A DNA stretch of 10,783 nt from contig JANYGY010000246.1 in the NCBI GenBank assembly GCA_025362255.1, positions 1 through 10,783 on the forward strand, given 5' to 3'. This DNA comes from Planctomycetales bacterium. GTDB taxonomy: Bacteria; Planctomycetota; UBA11346. Both the position numbers and the translations under genes were made by a program. A model generated the notes under the pieces. That model saw only the letters and a program-made list of their open reading frames with translations, made no database searches and was not told where the DNA came from. Positions 1 through 6,221 of this stretch are shown in pieces. Position 1 is the stretch's first letter, and the number at the start of each line of letters is the position of its first letter.

Positions 1-190
1 CTGAGAAAACAGTTAATACAAGATTAGAAAGTGAGTCTTATGCCACTAGTTTTGGAACGAGTAGCTATGTTCAATATTATAACGGCGGATGGATTTACGA
101 TCGGACTAATTCTACGGATAAAAGATTCGATGATCGTTACGGACTTCAAACAGTTGATCCCAAAACCGGTCAATTGCTCGGATTTTATGC
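1..190 (+). other. AT-rich foreign-looking segment with an open reading frame on the + strand
   Basis: This end segment has 70 G/C in the first 180 bases (39%), against 39 of 60 (65%) in the next 60 bases. In + frame 3 it is open from the left edge and gives sensible, protein-like sequence rich in Tyr, Thr, Asn and Asp, for example 'YVQYYNGGWIYDRTN' and 'RYGLQTVDPKTGQLLGF', with AT-ending codons (aaa, gat, aat, tat). The frame continues to a stop at 351-353, but beyond about 190 it is only the antisense of the histidine kinase. I do not recognise the protein. The segment looks like the interior of a gene from a different source, joined here either by recombination or by a chimeric assembly. 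The exact junction cannot be set by eye; 175-205 is the likely interval. Confidence 0.5.
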
Positions 191-2039
191 CAAGACCAGT
201 ATCCGCGACGCTCACCGCCACGCGGCCCTCGTTGGCCGCCAAGGACACCGTCACGCCACCTTCATCGGTGAACTTCACGGCGTTGCCGATGAGGTTGGTG
301 AGGATCTGGTGCACCGCCGCGGGGTCGGCCCAGGCCCAGGCGACGGTGTCTGAGGTCCAGCCGCTGACGGTGAGATACAGTCCGCGTTTTTCCGCCCCCG
401 GCCGCAAGGCGTTGACCACCGCTTGGACCACGACGAGCAAGTCGATGCGTTCGGGATGCACTTCGAGACGACCGGCTTCGATCTTCGCCAGATCCAGCAG
501 ACCGTTGATCATCGCCAGCAGTCGCGCCGCCGATTGGTGGGCGATCCCCAGCAGGTCGCCGCGTTCGGTTTCATCAGTGACCGTGCCGTCGGTCGCCAGC
601 TCGAGTCCGAGCATGATGCCGGTCAACGGCGTGCGCAGCTCATGGCTGGTGTTGGCGAGGAATTCGCCCTTCATCCGGCTAGCTTCTTCGGCGCTGGCCC
701 GGGCGAGGCGTTCGGCCTGCAACCGGGCGTCGACTTCGATTCGGGTGGCGATGATCGCGCCCAGCAAACGCATCTGTTCGGCTTCGGCGGATGAAAATTC
801 GCGATCGGCGAAAGCCAGCAGCATCCCATGGCGGTGTTCTTGGCTGGTCAGCGGCACTGCCAGCAGCATCCGTCGCCCGTGGGCCTGCGCGATTGAGCGC
901 AGCGGTTGCAGCGCCGGTTCGGTCAATCGCAGATCATCGAGCGGATCGCGGATGAACGACCATTCACTGGCCAGCAAACCACTGGTCTCGACGACGTCCC
1001 GAGGCAGAGACCACCCCGATGACGCCTGCGCTAAACCATAGGTCGCCAGCGCCGACCACCCTGCCGGATCCTCACCGCCGCAGATCACCAGCGCCCCGCA
1101 ATCGGTGGCCTCGCCGAAAGCGTGCAGCGTCCGCGTCAGCGCTTCATTGGTGTCACCGGCGCGGTTCAGATTCGCCCCGACTTCGATCAGCAGGCCGAGC
1201 CGTTCGGCGCGCCGCCGGGTGCGTGCGAACAACCGTGCATTTTCAAGGGCGAGGGCGATGCTGCTAGCGATCGCCGCCAAACGCTGGCTGTGGATTTCGG
1301 TGAACGCGTCGCGCTGCTCGGCGACGACATTGATGAATCCATAGGTGTGACCGCGCACCCGCAACGGCACCCCGATATACGAACCGACCCAGCTGACCTC
1401 GGCATAGGTGCGCCATTCGGGCAGATCCTGGGCCTGATTCTGGACCACGATCTCGCCGAGATGGAAGAGTCGTGATAATCCCGGATGGCGATCGATCGGC
1501 ACTGCCAGCGCATCGACCCACGCGCCCAATCCGCGCTCGACGTACCCGTCGTGCGCGACGGTGGTGGCCACACCATCTTCGACGAACATCACTCCACTCG
1601 CCGCAATCGGTCCGCACCTGCGCACCGCCGCAACCACTGCCTGCAAAGCGGTGCGCAGGTCTTCCGAATTGGCCACCGCCAGCACTACATCGCGCAGACC
1701 TTCGGCGAATTCACGCTGCTCGACCTCAGCCACCATCGCGTGCTGGCGCTCGGTGGCGGCGCGCTGGAAATCGCGCGTCCGTTCGGCGACCCGCTCTTCC
1801 AAAGTCCGTTCGCTGGCGTGCCGTTCCTCCAGCAATCGACGCAGGCGGCGCTGATCGCTGATCGCCCGAGCTGATGACACCAGCACCAGCAGCGCGATTC
1901 CCGCGAGACTCACCAAGAACCAACCACGGGGCACCACCAGGCTGGGCTGCGGCGTGATGATCAGGGTGGCCCCGATCACGGTTACCCAGACCAGGACCGC
2001 TATGCTCGCAATCAGCCAGATGGTGCCTGAGAATCGCAT
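24..2039 (-). pseudogene. Membrane-anchored GAF-GAF sensor histidine kinase, truncated in its ATP-binding domain
   Basis: The frame starts at 2039 and runs 671 codons, of which about 1-618 are native. Two membrane segments come first (about residues 7-28 and 38-58), then a charged coiled coil (62-110), two GAF-like sensor domains (about 112-268 and 278-438), and a HisKA dimerisation domain with the phospho-acceptor motif 'SHELRTPLTG' (His466). The HATPase_c domain follows, with the N box 'NLIGNAVKF' (Asn582, Asn586) and the G1 box 'DTGLGI' (613-618). Right after G1 the sequence becomes AT-rich and unrelated. The F and G2 boxes needed to hold ATP are missing and the last ~53 residues look like antisense noise. 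An AGAGGG Shine-Dalgarno-like stretch sits three bases upstream of the ATG. As written it could not be a working kinase; the defect may be biological or an assembly join. Its response regulator is not in the window. The signal sensed by the GAF domains is unknown. Confidence 0.85.
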
Positions 2040-2178
2040 CGACCCTCTTTATACCATGCGATTTTCGGCTCGCCAAGTCCTGATCAGGGCACTGGGCAAC
2101 CCTGAGGGATTCGGTGAGACGTTTCACCTGCGCCGGCCCGGTCGCGGTGACTTTGCGGCTTGTCTTACGCATGGGTCC

Positions 2179-2185
2179 GAGGTGA
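2179..2185 (+). promoter_or_regulatory. Ribosome binding site that fixes the alkyltransferase start
   Basis: GAGGTGA lies eight bases before the ATG at 2194. The same frame is open upstream to an ATG at 1954, but those 80 extra codons overlap the 5' end of the divergent histidine kinase gene and do not resemble the alkyltransferase family. The site therefore supports 2194 as the start. Confidence 0.7.
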
Positions 2186-2193
2186 CTTCAGCC

Positions 2194-2697
2194 ATGCTTG
2201 CACCCCAGCTCACCATTGGTCGTTTCGCCTCACCGCTCGGGGAATTGCTGATCCTTGGCAATGCCGCCACCAACACCGTGACCGGCTTGTGGATCACCGG
2301 CGAAAAACATGCCCCGGACATCGCTCCCGAATGGATTCGCGATGACCGTGCCTTTGCCACGGCCCGCCAGCAGCTCGCGGAATTTTTCGCCGGTACGCGC
2401 ACCACCTTCGACCTGTTGTTGGAGCCCGCGGGCACCCCGTTCCAGCAGCGCGTGTGGCAAGCGTTGCGCGAGATCCCCTACGGCACGACCACCAGCTACG
2501 GGGATCTTGCTCGCGCCATCCAGCAACCGACCGCCAGCCGCGCCGTAGGCCTGGCCAACGGACGCAATCCGCTGTCGATCATCGTCCCCTGTCACCGCGT
2601 GATCGGCGCTAACGGTGCGCTCACCGGATACGGCGGCGGTCTCACCGCCAAACGGTGGCTTCTCGATCACGAGGCGCGAGTCAGTCGTTCGCGGTGA
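2194..2697 (+). CDS. ogt: Methylated-DNA--[protein]-cysteine S-methyltransferase (O6-alkylguanine-DNA alkyltransferase)
   Basis: This 167-aa protein removes alkyl groups from O6 of guanine (and O4 of thymine) in DNA by moving them irreversibly to its own cysteine. The active site 'IIVPCHRVIG' carries the acceptor Cys133. Counting back from it, the key family positions are all present: Arg116 in 'SRAVGLANG' (arginine finger of the recognition helix), Asn125 in 'GRNP' (asparagine hinge) and Tyr102 in 'TSYGDLA'. The 'GALTGYGGGL' loop and C-terminal 'KRWLLDHE' are also typical. The N-terminal part (1-75) is the usual variable ribonuclease-H-like domain. Length fits the short bacterial Ogt type without an Ada regulatory domain. 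It is divergent from the histidine kinase gene across 154 bases and is followed by a repeat element. Function is confident; the choice between ogt-like and ada-C-like naming is conventional. Confidence 0.95.
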   Translation: MLAPQLTIGRFASPLGELLILGNAATNTVTGLWITGEKHAPDIAPEWIRDDRAFATARQQLAEFFAGTRTTFDLLLEPAGTPFQQRVWQALREIPYGTTTSYGDLARAIQQPTASRAVGLANGRNPLSIIVPCHRVIGANGALTGYGGGLTAKRWLLDHEARVSRSR

Positions 2698-2700
2698 CGA

Positions 2701-2915
2701 TGGAACAGGAGGTCGCAGAGGCGCAGAGAAAGACAGGAGGGGGAAATGCGATCTCTGCGATCTCTGCGATCTCTGCGATCTCTGCGATCTCTGCGATCTC
2801 TGCGACCACTGCAGTTACATGATGGAAAACAGGAGGTCGCGGAGGCGCAGAGAAAGACAGGAGGGGAAAATGGGCCTCTGCGATCTCTGCGCCTCTGCGC
2901 CCTCCTGTTCTTTTC
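2701..2915. repeat. Composite intergenic repeat with a duplicated arm, 9-bp tandem array and inverted arm
   Basis: An arm of about 45 bases at 2701-2746 is repeated almost exactly at 2824-2871, with one substitution in the core ('ggtcgcAgagg' against 'ggtcgcGgagg') and small indels at its edges. Between them lies a tandem array. Bases 2885-2909 are the inverted complement of the arm, matching 2704-2728 at 24 of 25 positions and 2828-2852 at 23 of 25, so the RNA or single strand could fold into a large hairpin with either copy. Because the internal unit is nine bases, all six frames stay open and give spurious 'CDL/RSL' repeat peptides; I see no real gene here. The position just after the alkyltransferase stop would suit a transcription-terminating or mRNA-stabilising role, but that is inference. 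Confidence 0.85.
2751..2804 (+). repeat. Six perfect tandem copies of the 9-mer ATCTCTGCG
   Basis: The unit ATCTCTGCG is repeated without error six times, preceded by a partial unit ending in 'gcg' and followed by a degenerate seventh ('accactgca', 2805-2813). The same word reappears once in the downstream inverted arm (2882-2890), so the array probably grew by slippage from one unit of the element's own stem. Confidence 0.95.
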
Positions 2916-3073
2916 TGTGCGTGGGTTGAGACGCGTCATGTAGCAGTGGATGTGCGACGGGTGTTGAGCCACTGAGCAGATGCATTGGCACGGAGACTGA
3001 AATTTCTGATTTTTTTCCGCAACCTATTGTCATGAGTACGGTTACGTCTGTCTTAGGTTAATCTACCTGGTCG

Positions 3074-3093
3074 TTCCTAATTTGACCTAGGAA
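3074..3093. promoter_or_regulatory. Operator-like inverted repeat upstream of the nitrate/nitrite transporter
   Basis: TTCCTA and TAGGAA are perfect inverted six-base arms separated by eight bases, about 20 bases upstream of the candidate -35 element. The spacing suits a dimeric regulator. It is not the FNR/NNR consensus (TTGAT-N4-ATCAA), so I cannot name a regulator, and six-base arms can arise by chance. Confidence 0.3.
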
Positions 3094-3111
3094 TGCAGCA
3101 TTTTCGTCAAC

Positions 3112-3141
3112 TTGCCGGGGATTGGCGAGGGTGTGTAGGAT
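3112..3141 (+). promoter_or_regulatory. Candidate sigma-70-type promoter for the narK-like gene
   Basis: TTGCCG (3112-3117) and TAGGAT (3136-3141) match the -35 and -10 consensus at four of six bases each, with an 18-base spacer. This would start transcription close to 3148 and leave a short leader holding the ribosome binding site. The match is modest. Confidence 0.3.
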
Positions 3142-3153
3142 ACGTGTCTTCAC

Positions 3154-3157
3154 GGAG
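3154..3157 (+). promoter_or_regulatory. Ribosome binding site that fixes the transporter start
   Basis: GGAG lies nine bases before the ATG at 3167. An in-frame ATG at 3122 would add 15 residues with no hydrophobic or family character and lies upstream of this site, so 3167 is preferred. Confidence 0.6.
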
Positions 3158-3166
3158 ACATTTGTC

Positions 3167-4450
3167 ATGACCACCACGTTGCCGCCATCCCCCACGACTT
3201 CTGCCCACGAATCCGCCGGGGCTGCTCGGGTACTGATCCTGTCGACGATGGCATTCACCCTGCTGTTCGCGGTGTGGTTGCAGTTCGGGATGTTGGGCAA
3301 GGCGATCGCCAAGGATCTGGCGCTCACCCAGGGACAAATGTATTGGGCCGGTTTCACCGCGGTGATGGCCGGAGCGTTGCTCAGGCTGCCCGCGGGAATC
3401 CTGACCGATCGCTTGGGTGGGCGGGCCGCGATGTCGGTGATCCTGCTGTTTTCGGCGGTGCCCTGTTACCTGTTGTCGACCGCCCACAGCTACACCCAGC
3501 TGCTGACCTACGCGCTGCTCTTCGGCCTGGCGGGCAACAGTTTCTCAATCGGTATCGCGTGGAATTCGGCGTGGTTCAGCAAGCAACGGCAAGGCGCTGC
3601 GCTGGGGACGTTCGGCGCCGGCAATGTCGGTGCCTCGGTGACCAAGCTGCTCGGGCCGGCGGTGCTCGCGGCGGTGCCCGCGGCGGGCTTGCTCGGCGGA
3701 TTCATTCCTGGCGGCTGGCGCGCGGTGCCGGTCCTCTATAGCGGACTTTTGGTGCTGATGGCCGCGGTGGTGTGGTTTGCCGCGCCGCGACCCGAGCGGA
3801 CCCCGGGCGCTGGCCGACCGCTGGCCGACATGCTCGCTCCGCTCAAAGAGGTCCGCGTCTGGCGCTTTGGCCTATATTACGTCGTGGTCTTCGGCGCGTA
3901 CGTCTCGCTCAGCCTGTGGCTGCCGAGCTACTACATCGACGTCTACGCCGTGACCCCGGCGGTTGCCGGTCTGCTCACCGCCCTGTTCATCTTTCCCGCG
4001 AGCCTGCTGCGTCCATTAGGCGGCTATCTCTCGGATCGCTTCGGCGCCCGGCCAGTGACCTACGCGGTGTTCATCGCCATGGCGCTGTTGTGCATTCCGC
4101 TCGCCCTGCCGTTGAGCGCGAGCCATCTCAGCGTGACCGCCTTCACCGTGCTGGTGATTTGCATCGGCGTGGGCATGGGGGTCGGAAAAGCCTCGGTCTA
4201 CCGCTATATTCCCGATTATTTCCCCAAGGATGTCGGGGCCGTCGGCGGTCTGGTCGGCACTCTCGGAGCGCTCGGCGGCGCGCTCCTCATGCCGCTGTTC
4301 GGCGTGCTCGAAAGTTCACTCGGGGTTCGCCAGAGTGCGTTCATCCTGCTGTTCGGCTTGACCGTGATCAGCATCGCGTGGCTGCATCTGGTGGTGACGG
4401 TGCTCAAACGCGACGAGCGGCGTGAGAGCTTCACGGGAGTTACCGCCTGA
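3167..4450 (+). CDS. narK: NarK-type nitrate/nitrite transporter (major facilitator superfamily, NNP family)
   Basis: This 427-aa inner-membrane protein should move nitrate and/or nitrite across the cytoplasmic membrane. About 12 hydrophobic segments are visible. The two 'nitrate signature' stretches that define the NNP family are present: one around residues 147-164 ('GTFGAGNVGASVTKLLGP') and a second around 334-361 containing 'YFPKDVGAVGG'. The two substrate-binding arginines of the family appear to be Arg73 in 'ALLRLPAG' and Arg282 in 'SLLRPLGG', each in the usual helix 2 and helix 8 context, followed by the MFS loop motifs 'DRLGGR' and 'DRFGAR'. The first ~20 residues are polar and Pro/Thr rich. 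It cannot be told from sequence whether it is a nitrate/proton symporter or a nitrate/nitrite antiporter. No nitrate or nitrite reductase gene lies beside it. The next gene starts 23 bases after its stop. Confidence 0.92.
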   Translation: MTTTLPPSPTTSAHESAGAARVLILSTMAFTLLFAVWLQFGMLGKAIAKDLALTQGQMYWAGFTAVMAGALLRLPAGILTDRLGGRAAMSVILLFSAVPCYLLSTAHSYTQLLTYALLFGLAGNSFSIGIAWNSAWFSKQRQGAALGTFGAGNVGASVTKLLGPAVLAAVPAAGLLGGFIPGGWRAVPVLYSGLLVLMAAVVWFAAPRPERTPGAGRPLADMLAPLKEVRVWRFGLYYVVVFGAYVSLSLWLPSYYIDVYAVTPAVAGLLTALFIFPASLLRPLGGYLSDRFGARPVTYAVFIAMALLCIPLALPLSASHLSVTAFTVLVICIGVGMGVGKASVYRYIPDYFPKDVGAVGGLVGTLGALGGALLMPLFGVLESSLGVRQSAFILLFGLTVISIAWLHLVVTVLKRDERRESFTGVTA

Positions 4451-4473
4451 GCCAAAGCTGCTAGGCTGCGCGC

Positions 4474-5175
4474 ATGGCCTGCGACCTCCTGATTTTCGCC
4501 CCGCATCCCGATGATGCTGAGATTCATTGCGGAGCGACCATCGCTGCCCAGGTGCGCCAGGGCGCGCGGGTGGTGGTGGTCGACGCGACCCGGGGTGAGC
4601 TGGGCTCGCGCGGCACGACCGTCGAACGAGATGCGGAAAGCGCCGCCGCGGCGCGGGTGCTGGGCATAGCCGAACGGCACAATCTTGAATTGCCCGACGG
4701 CGGCTTGCTGACCGGGAATCGCGGGCAGCGCGATGCGGTGATCGAGGCGATCCGCCGCCACGCCCCGCGCACCGTGCTCAGCATCGGCCCGGCCTCTCGC
4801 CATGGCGATCACCTCGCTTTGCACGAGTTGGTGTCCGGCGCGGTCAAGCTCGCCGCGCTGCATCGGTTTCCGTCGGCTTTTCCCGCCGTCGCCGGCATTC
4901 GCCTGTGGTGCTACGAAGCTGAATTGCCGATTTCCGCGCCGACCGTGCTGATGTCATGCACCGAGGCCGATTGGGAATGCAAACGTGCGGCGATCGCCTG
5001 CTATGGCAGTCAGCTGGTCGGCCGCGACGGTCCTCCGACGACCATCGCGACCCCGGAATTCATGCGCTGGGTCGAGGCCCGCGGACGCACCTGGGGGTTC
5101 CAGGCCGGGGCGCCCTACGCCGAGGCTTTTTCCGGCCCCGAAGCCGCGCGCCTGGTGAATCTGATCGGCGTCTGA
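4474..5175 (+). CDS. bshB1: PIG-L family deacetylase, BshB1-like (bacillithiol biosynthesis)
   Basis: This 233-aa cytoplasmic zinc hydrolase most resembles BshB1, which removes the acetyl group from N-acetylglucosaminyl-malate to give GlcN-malate, the second step of bacillithiol synthesis. The N-terminal 'FAPHPDDAEIHCG' gives zinc ligands His11 and Asp14 and the catalytic base Asp13. 'SRHGDHLALH' supplies the third ligand His113. BshB1-typical stretches are 'TRGELGSRGT' (39-48), 'NLELPDGG' (70-77), 'CYGSQL' and the C-terminal 'EFMRWVEARGRTWGFQAGAPYAEAF'-like region. The ribosome binding site is weak (AGG eight bases before ATG). It probably shares a transcript with the transporter (23-base gap). 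The partner genes bshA and bshC are not in the window, so the substrate could be another N-acetyl sugar; related deacetylases (MshB, LmbE-like) are the alternatives. Confidence 0.85.
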   Translation: MACDLLIFAPHPDDAEIHCGATIAAQVRQGARVVVVDATRGELGSRGTTVERDAESAAAARVLGIAERHNLELPDGGLLTGNRGQRDAVIEAIRRHAPRTVLSIGPASRHGDHLALHELVSGAVKLAALHRFPSAFPAVAGIRLWCYEAELPISAPTVLMSCTEADWECKRAAIACYGSQLVGRDGPPTTIATPEFMRWVEARGRTWGFQAGAPYAEAFSGPEAARLVNLIGV

Positions 5176-5224
5176 AGTCCTGCTTTATCTGGAATCCGAA
5201 ACCCGGCTTGGCACGCTGGCGCAT

Positions 5225-5230
5225 GAGGAA
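5225..5230 (+). promoter_or_regulatory. Ribosome binding site for the first WXG100-like gene
   Basis: GAGGAA stands six bases before the ATG at 5237, the best-placed Shine-Dalgarno in the type VII-like cluster. The 61 bases between bshB1 and this gene hold no clear promoter or terminator, so read-through from bshB1 is possible. Confidence 0.55.
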
Positions 5231-5236
5231 TCACGC

Positions 5237-5509
5237 ATGGGCAAAGCCGTTGTCGATCCTGAAGAACTGCTGCGTTTCATCGCCGCCCTCAAGCGGTTCA
5301 ACGACAGCACGCGCACCGAGCTGGGAACGATCCATCGTCAGTTCCAGCGCGTCGCCGAAACCTGGCAAGACGACGAGCAGGCGCGCTTTGCCGAATCGTT
5401 CGAGCGCATGGTGCGGGTCGTCGCGCGCTTCGTCGAAGAATCCGATGCCCAGGTGCCGCAGCTCGCGCGCAAGGCCGAGGCCATCCGCACCTACCTGGAG
5501 CGGGGATGA
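5237..5509 (+). CDS. Small WXG100-like helical protein
   Basis: This 90-aa protein is almost entirely charged, helix-forming sequence with a turn near its middle, the size and shape of WXG100 (ESAT-6-like) proteins, which form helix-turn-helix hairpins and are exported by type VII systems. The turn reads 'TWQDDEQARF' (Trp43 to Phe51), which fits the family pattern W-x-G-x(6)-F except that Asp replaces the Gly. No signal peptide or membrane segment is seen, as expected for the family. The C-terminus is 'RTYLERG'; a canonical Y-x-x-x-D/E export signal is not obvious, although Tyr86 is followed by Glu88. The stop codon overlaps the next start (ATGA, 5506-5509), so the two are translationally coupled. 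WXG100-like is inferred from motif and context; it could also be a structural helper of the ATPase and not a secreted substrate. Confidence 0.75.
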   Translation: MGKAVVDPEELLRFIAALKRFNDSTRTELGTIHRQFQRVAETWQDDEQARFAESFERMVRVVARFVEESDAQVPQLARKAEAIRTYLERG

Positions 5510-6006
5510 GCGGGGCCGATCTCGCTGACGCGCAGGTGTTGCGCGACCTGCGCGCGGCGCTCGCCAAATGGATGCAGAGCACCGGCGCCGCCCTGGGTGG
5601 CAGCGATGCTGACCTGCATCGGGTCCAGGATTGGATGCAGGGCGAACAATTGCCGTTGTGGAAACGCCAGCTGCAGACGCGCGAAGAGCTTTTCCAAAGC
5701 GCCCGCCGCGCTTGGCTCGAAGCCGAGAGCGAGGTCCGGGGGGGGATGAACACCCGTGGACCGCAAAAGCCGAGCAGCACCGAAGAACGCATCGCGATGC
5801 AACGCGCGCAGCGCCGCCGGGACGAAGCCGAAGAGAAGCTCGCCAACATCAAACGCTGGCTCCTGCGCATCGAACAGGACTGCGCGCCGCTGCTGCACCA
5901 ATGCCGCGATCACGATCTGGCGCTGCGCGAGCAGGGCGAGAAAGCCTTGGCGAAACTCGATCGCCTGGCGACCGAGATCGACACGTATCAGGATGGGGCG
6001 CGCTGA
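5506..6006 (+). CDS. Coiled-coil protein of the type VII-like cluster, function unknown
   Basis: This 166-aa soluble, highly charged and helical protein has no signal peptide. Residues about 30-75 contain 'DLHRVQDWMQGEQLPLWKRQL', a Trp-rich helix (Trp22, Trp43, Trp52) leading into a coiled coil. A Gly/Pro/Ser break (78-91, 'RGGMNTRGPQKPSS') is followed by a second long coiled coil with 'AQRRRDEAEEKLANIKRWLLRIE'-type heptads. From memory it resembles an uncharacterised family of about 160-200 aa found beside FtsK-like ATPases in planctomycetes; I cannot confirm this here. GGAG five bases before the ATG is a good ribosome binding site, and both ends overlap the neighbouring genes (ATGA before, TGATG after). 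A scaffold, chaperone or export-apparatus role is inferred from position only. Confidence 0.8.
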   Translation: MSGADLADAQVLRDLRAALAKWMQSTGAALGGSDADLHRVQDWMQGEQLPLWKRQLQTREELFQSARRAWLEAESEVRGGMNTRGPQKPSSTEERIAMQRAQRRRDEAEEKLANIKRWLLRIEQDCAPLLHQCRDHDLALREQGEKALAKLDRLATEIDTYQDGAR

Positions 6007-6221
6007 TGCCATCACTCTCCAACGCGGATGCGCTGATCGAGAAAGCCGTGAAGGACCTGGATCACGCCTGGGATGCCAGTGCCGAAACGTGGCGTGATCA
6101 GGCGCGCACGGATTTCGCGACGCTGCATCTTGAGCCCCTTGAAGCCCGCGCCCGCCAAGCGGCGGGCGCGATCCGCCGGATGGACACACTCTTACGCGAA
6201 GCGATCCGCCAATGCACCTGA
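6006..6221 (+). CDS. Second small WXG100-like protein
   Basis: This 71-aa helical protein starts inside the stop of the previous gene (TGATG, one base shared). It has a central 'TWRDQARTDF' (Trp29 to Phe37) with the same T-W-x-D-x(5)-F spacing as the 90-aa protein two genes upstream, again with Asp where WXG100 proteins have Gly. A second half 'LEPLEARARQAAGAIRRMDTLLREAIRQC' forms the other amphipathic helix. It is shorter than usual for the family (about 100 aa). It may pair with the 90-aa protein as EsxA/EsxB-type partners do. The frame is open upstream to 5631, but that part is antisense-like shadow of the coiled-coil gene, so the coupled ATG is the better start. Confidence 0.72.
   Translation: MPSLSNADALIEKAVKDLDHAWDASAETWRDQARTDFATLHLEPLEARARQAAGAIRRMDTLLREAIRQCT

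Larger units (their letters stand above)
2916..3166. other. Intergenic leader with lower GC content and no gene seen
   Basis: No frame here has a coding look. It contains a T-run near 3009-3017 without a convincing stem before it, an interrupted palindrome TTCCTA-N8-TAGGAA (3074-3093), and a candidate promoter and ribosome binding site for the transporter gene, which are listed separately. Confidence 0.5.

Noticed and set aside
31..1041. Long + strand frame of 336 codons opposite the histidine kinase
   Set aside because: It is the antisense of a gene with clear GAF, HisKA and HATPase motifs, has Arg/Ser-rich shadow composition, and crosses the composition break at about 190.
1954..2193. 80-codon N-terminal extension of the alkyltransferase
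   Set aside because: It overlaps the start of the divergent kinase gene, has no family similarity, and a good ribosome binding site (2179-2185) sits before the ATG at 2194.
2615..2972. Small frames encoding repeated Cys-Asp-Leu or Arg-Asp-Arg peptides
   Set aside because: They are translations of the 9-bp tandem array and its flanking arms. A unit of nine bases keeps every frame open, so these are not evidence of a gene.
2999..3017. T-run preceded by GAAATTTC as a terminator
   Set aside because: The palindrome is only eight bases, AT-rich and without a loop, so it would not form a stable terminator stem.
5208..5223. Sigma-54-like element 'TTGGCACGCTGGCGCA' before the first WXG100-like gene
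   Set aside because: The -24 half looks good, but the GC of the -12 half is one base out of the required spacing and the site would overlap the ribosome binding site.
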